From Candidatus Caccousia avistercoris (GTDB taxonomy: Bacteria; Bacillota; Clostridia; Oscillospirales; Acutalibacteraceae), in NCBI GenBank assembly GCA_018715025.1, contig DVMK01000038.1:1-5358 (forward strand): DNA of 5,358 nt, read 5' to 3'. The position numbers and the translations under genes were made by a program. Every line of letters starts with the position of its first letter. The first letter of the stretch is position 1. Under the pieces are notes generated by a model. The model had not been told where the DNA came from. It made no database searches and worked only from the letters and a program-made list of their open reading frames with translations. Shown here piece by piece: positions 5,214 to 5,358 of the stretch.

Positions 5214-5247
5214 GGAACACTCGCAATCTTACGATTGCGAAAGTTCC
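5214..5247. repeat. Two-part hairpin
   Basis: TCGCAATC (5221-5228) pairs with GATTGCGA (5233-5240) across TTAC. A small 2x2 internal loop then leads to an outer GGAAC/GTTCC stem (5214-5218 with 5243-5247). A run of six T residues lies on the plus strand at 5254-5259, six bases after the stem, which is too far for a standard terminator. Confidence 0.6.
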
Positions 5248-5358
5248 TCCGCATTTTTTGGGGTACGGCACGCCGGTAGCTAATGAGCAACAGCAGCTGC
5301 CTGCGGCGGGTTAGCTGTTTCACCTAGGAAAAATGGGAGCTGCGCGAAGCGTAATTGG

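Larger units (their letters stand above)
4503..5358. other. Long gene-free region with structured repeats
   Basis: About 850 bases upstream of pdp show no convincing gene. Open frames here of up to 135 codons are low-complexity, rich in Arg, Pro and Ser, lack ribosome binding sites or recognisable domains, and run straight through the inverted repeats. The region is instead dominated by hairpins and a two-copy repeat, listed separately. It may be an accumulation site for dispersed intergenic repeats common in gut Clostridia. Confidence 0.65.

Noticed and set aside
4876..5323. Overlapping open frames of 98-135 codons on both strands near the right end
   Set aside because: They cross several palindromes, are rich in Arg, Pro and Ser, contain no recognisable domain and lack credible start signals.

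Overview
The window looks like chromosomal DNA from a GC-rich anaerobic Clostridia-type Firmicute, probably a gut Oscillospiraceae/Ruminococcaceae relative. This is inferred from three things: strong AGGAGG-type ribosome binding sites, oxygen-sensitive ferredoxin-like aldo/keto reductases, and a Firmicutes-type pyrimidine-nucleoside phosphorylase. No database search was possible, so the taxon is an inference.

Layout from left to right. Positions 1-207 hold no gene but contain three inverted repeats; one of them (131-171) is a clear rho-independent terminator for the minus-strand genes to its right. Positions 208-2467 are a two-gene minus-strand operon of paralogous aldo/keto reductases, each ending in two ferredoxin-like [4Fe-4S] motifs. 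The first gene (1334-2467) keeps the classical Asp-Tyr-Lys-His tetrad. The second (208-1302) has lost the Tyr and Lys. The operon is preceded by a promoter with consensus-like -35 and -10 boxes, an unusually long 19-bp spacer and a dyad filling that spacer. This is the hallmark of control by a MerR-family activator, which suggests induction by electrophile, aldehyde or redox stress. Three bases upstream of the -35 lies a minus-strand terminator (2568-2634) that insulates the operon.

Positions ~2624-3198 on the plus strand are the remains of a major facilitator transporter: only the C-terminal six helices remain, and they are interrupted by a frameshift in a C-rich run. Its stop codon overlaps the stop codon of the convergent minus-strand gene 3195-4502. 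That gene is an intact pyrimidine-nucleoside phosphorylase (pdp), a nucleoside salvage enzyme with a Lys at the position that marks broad uridine/thymidine specificity.

Positions 4503-5358 (about 850 bases) hold no convincing gene. This stretch contains a candidate pdp promoter with an inverted repeat, two diverged copies of a hairpin-rich intergenic repeat whose second hairpin keeps its shape despite sequence change, and a series of strong palindromes at 4852-4910, 5043-5114 and 5214-5247. No RNA gene, CRISPR array, transposase or integrase was seen.

The most interesting points are the MerR-type promoter driving a pair of Fe-S aldo/keto reductases, one with a non-canonical active site, and the covarying structured repeat upstream of pdp. 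Neither is proof of a new system, but both deserve checking.
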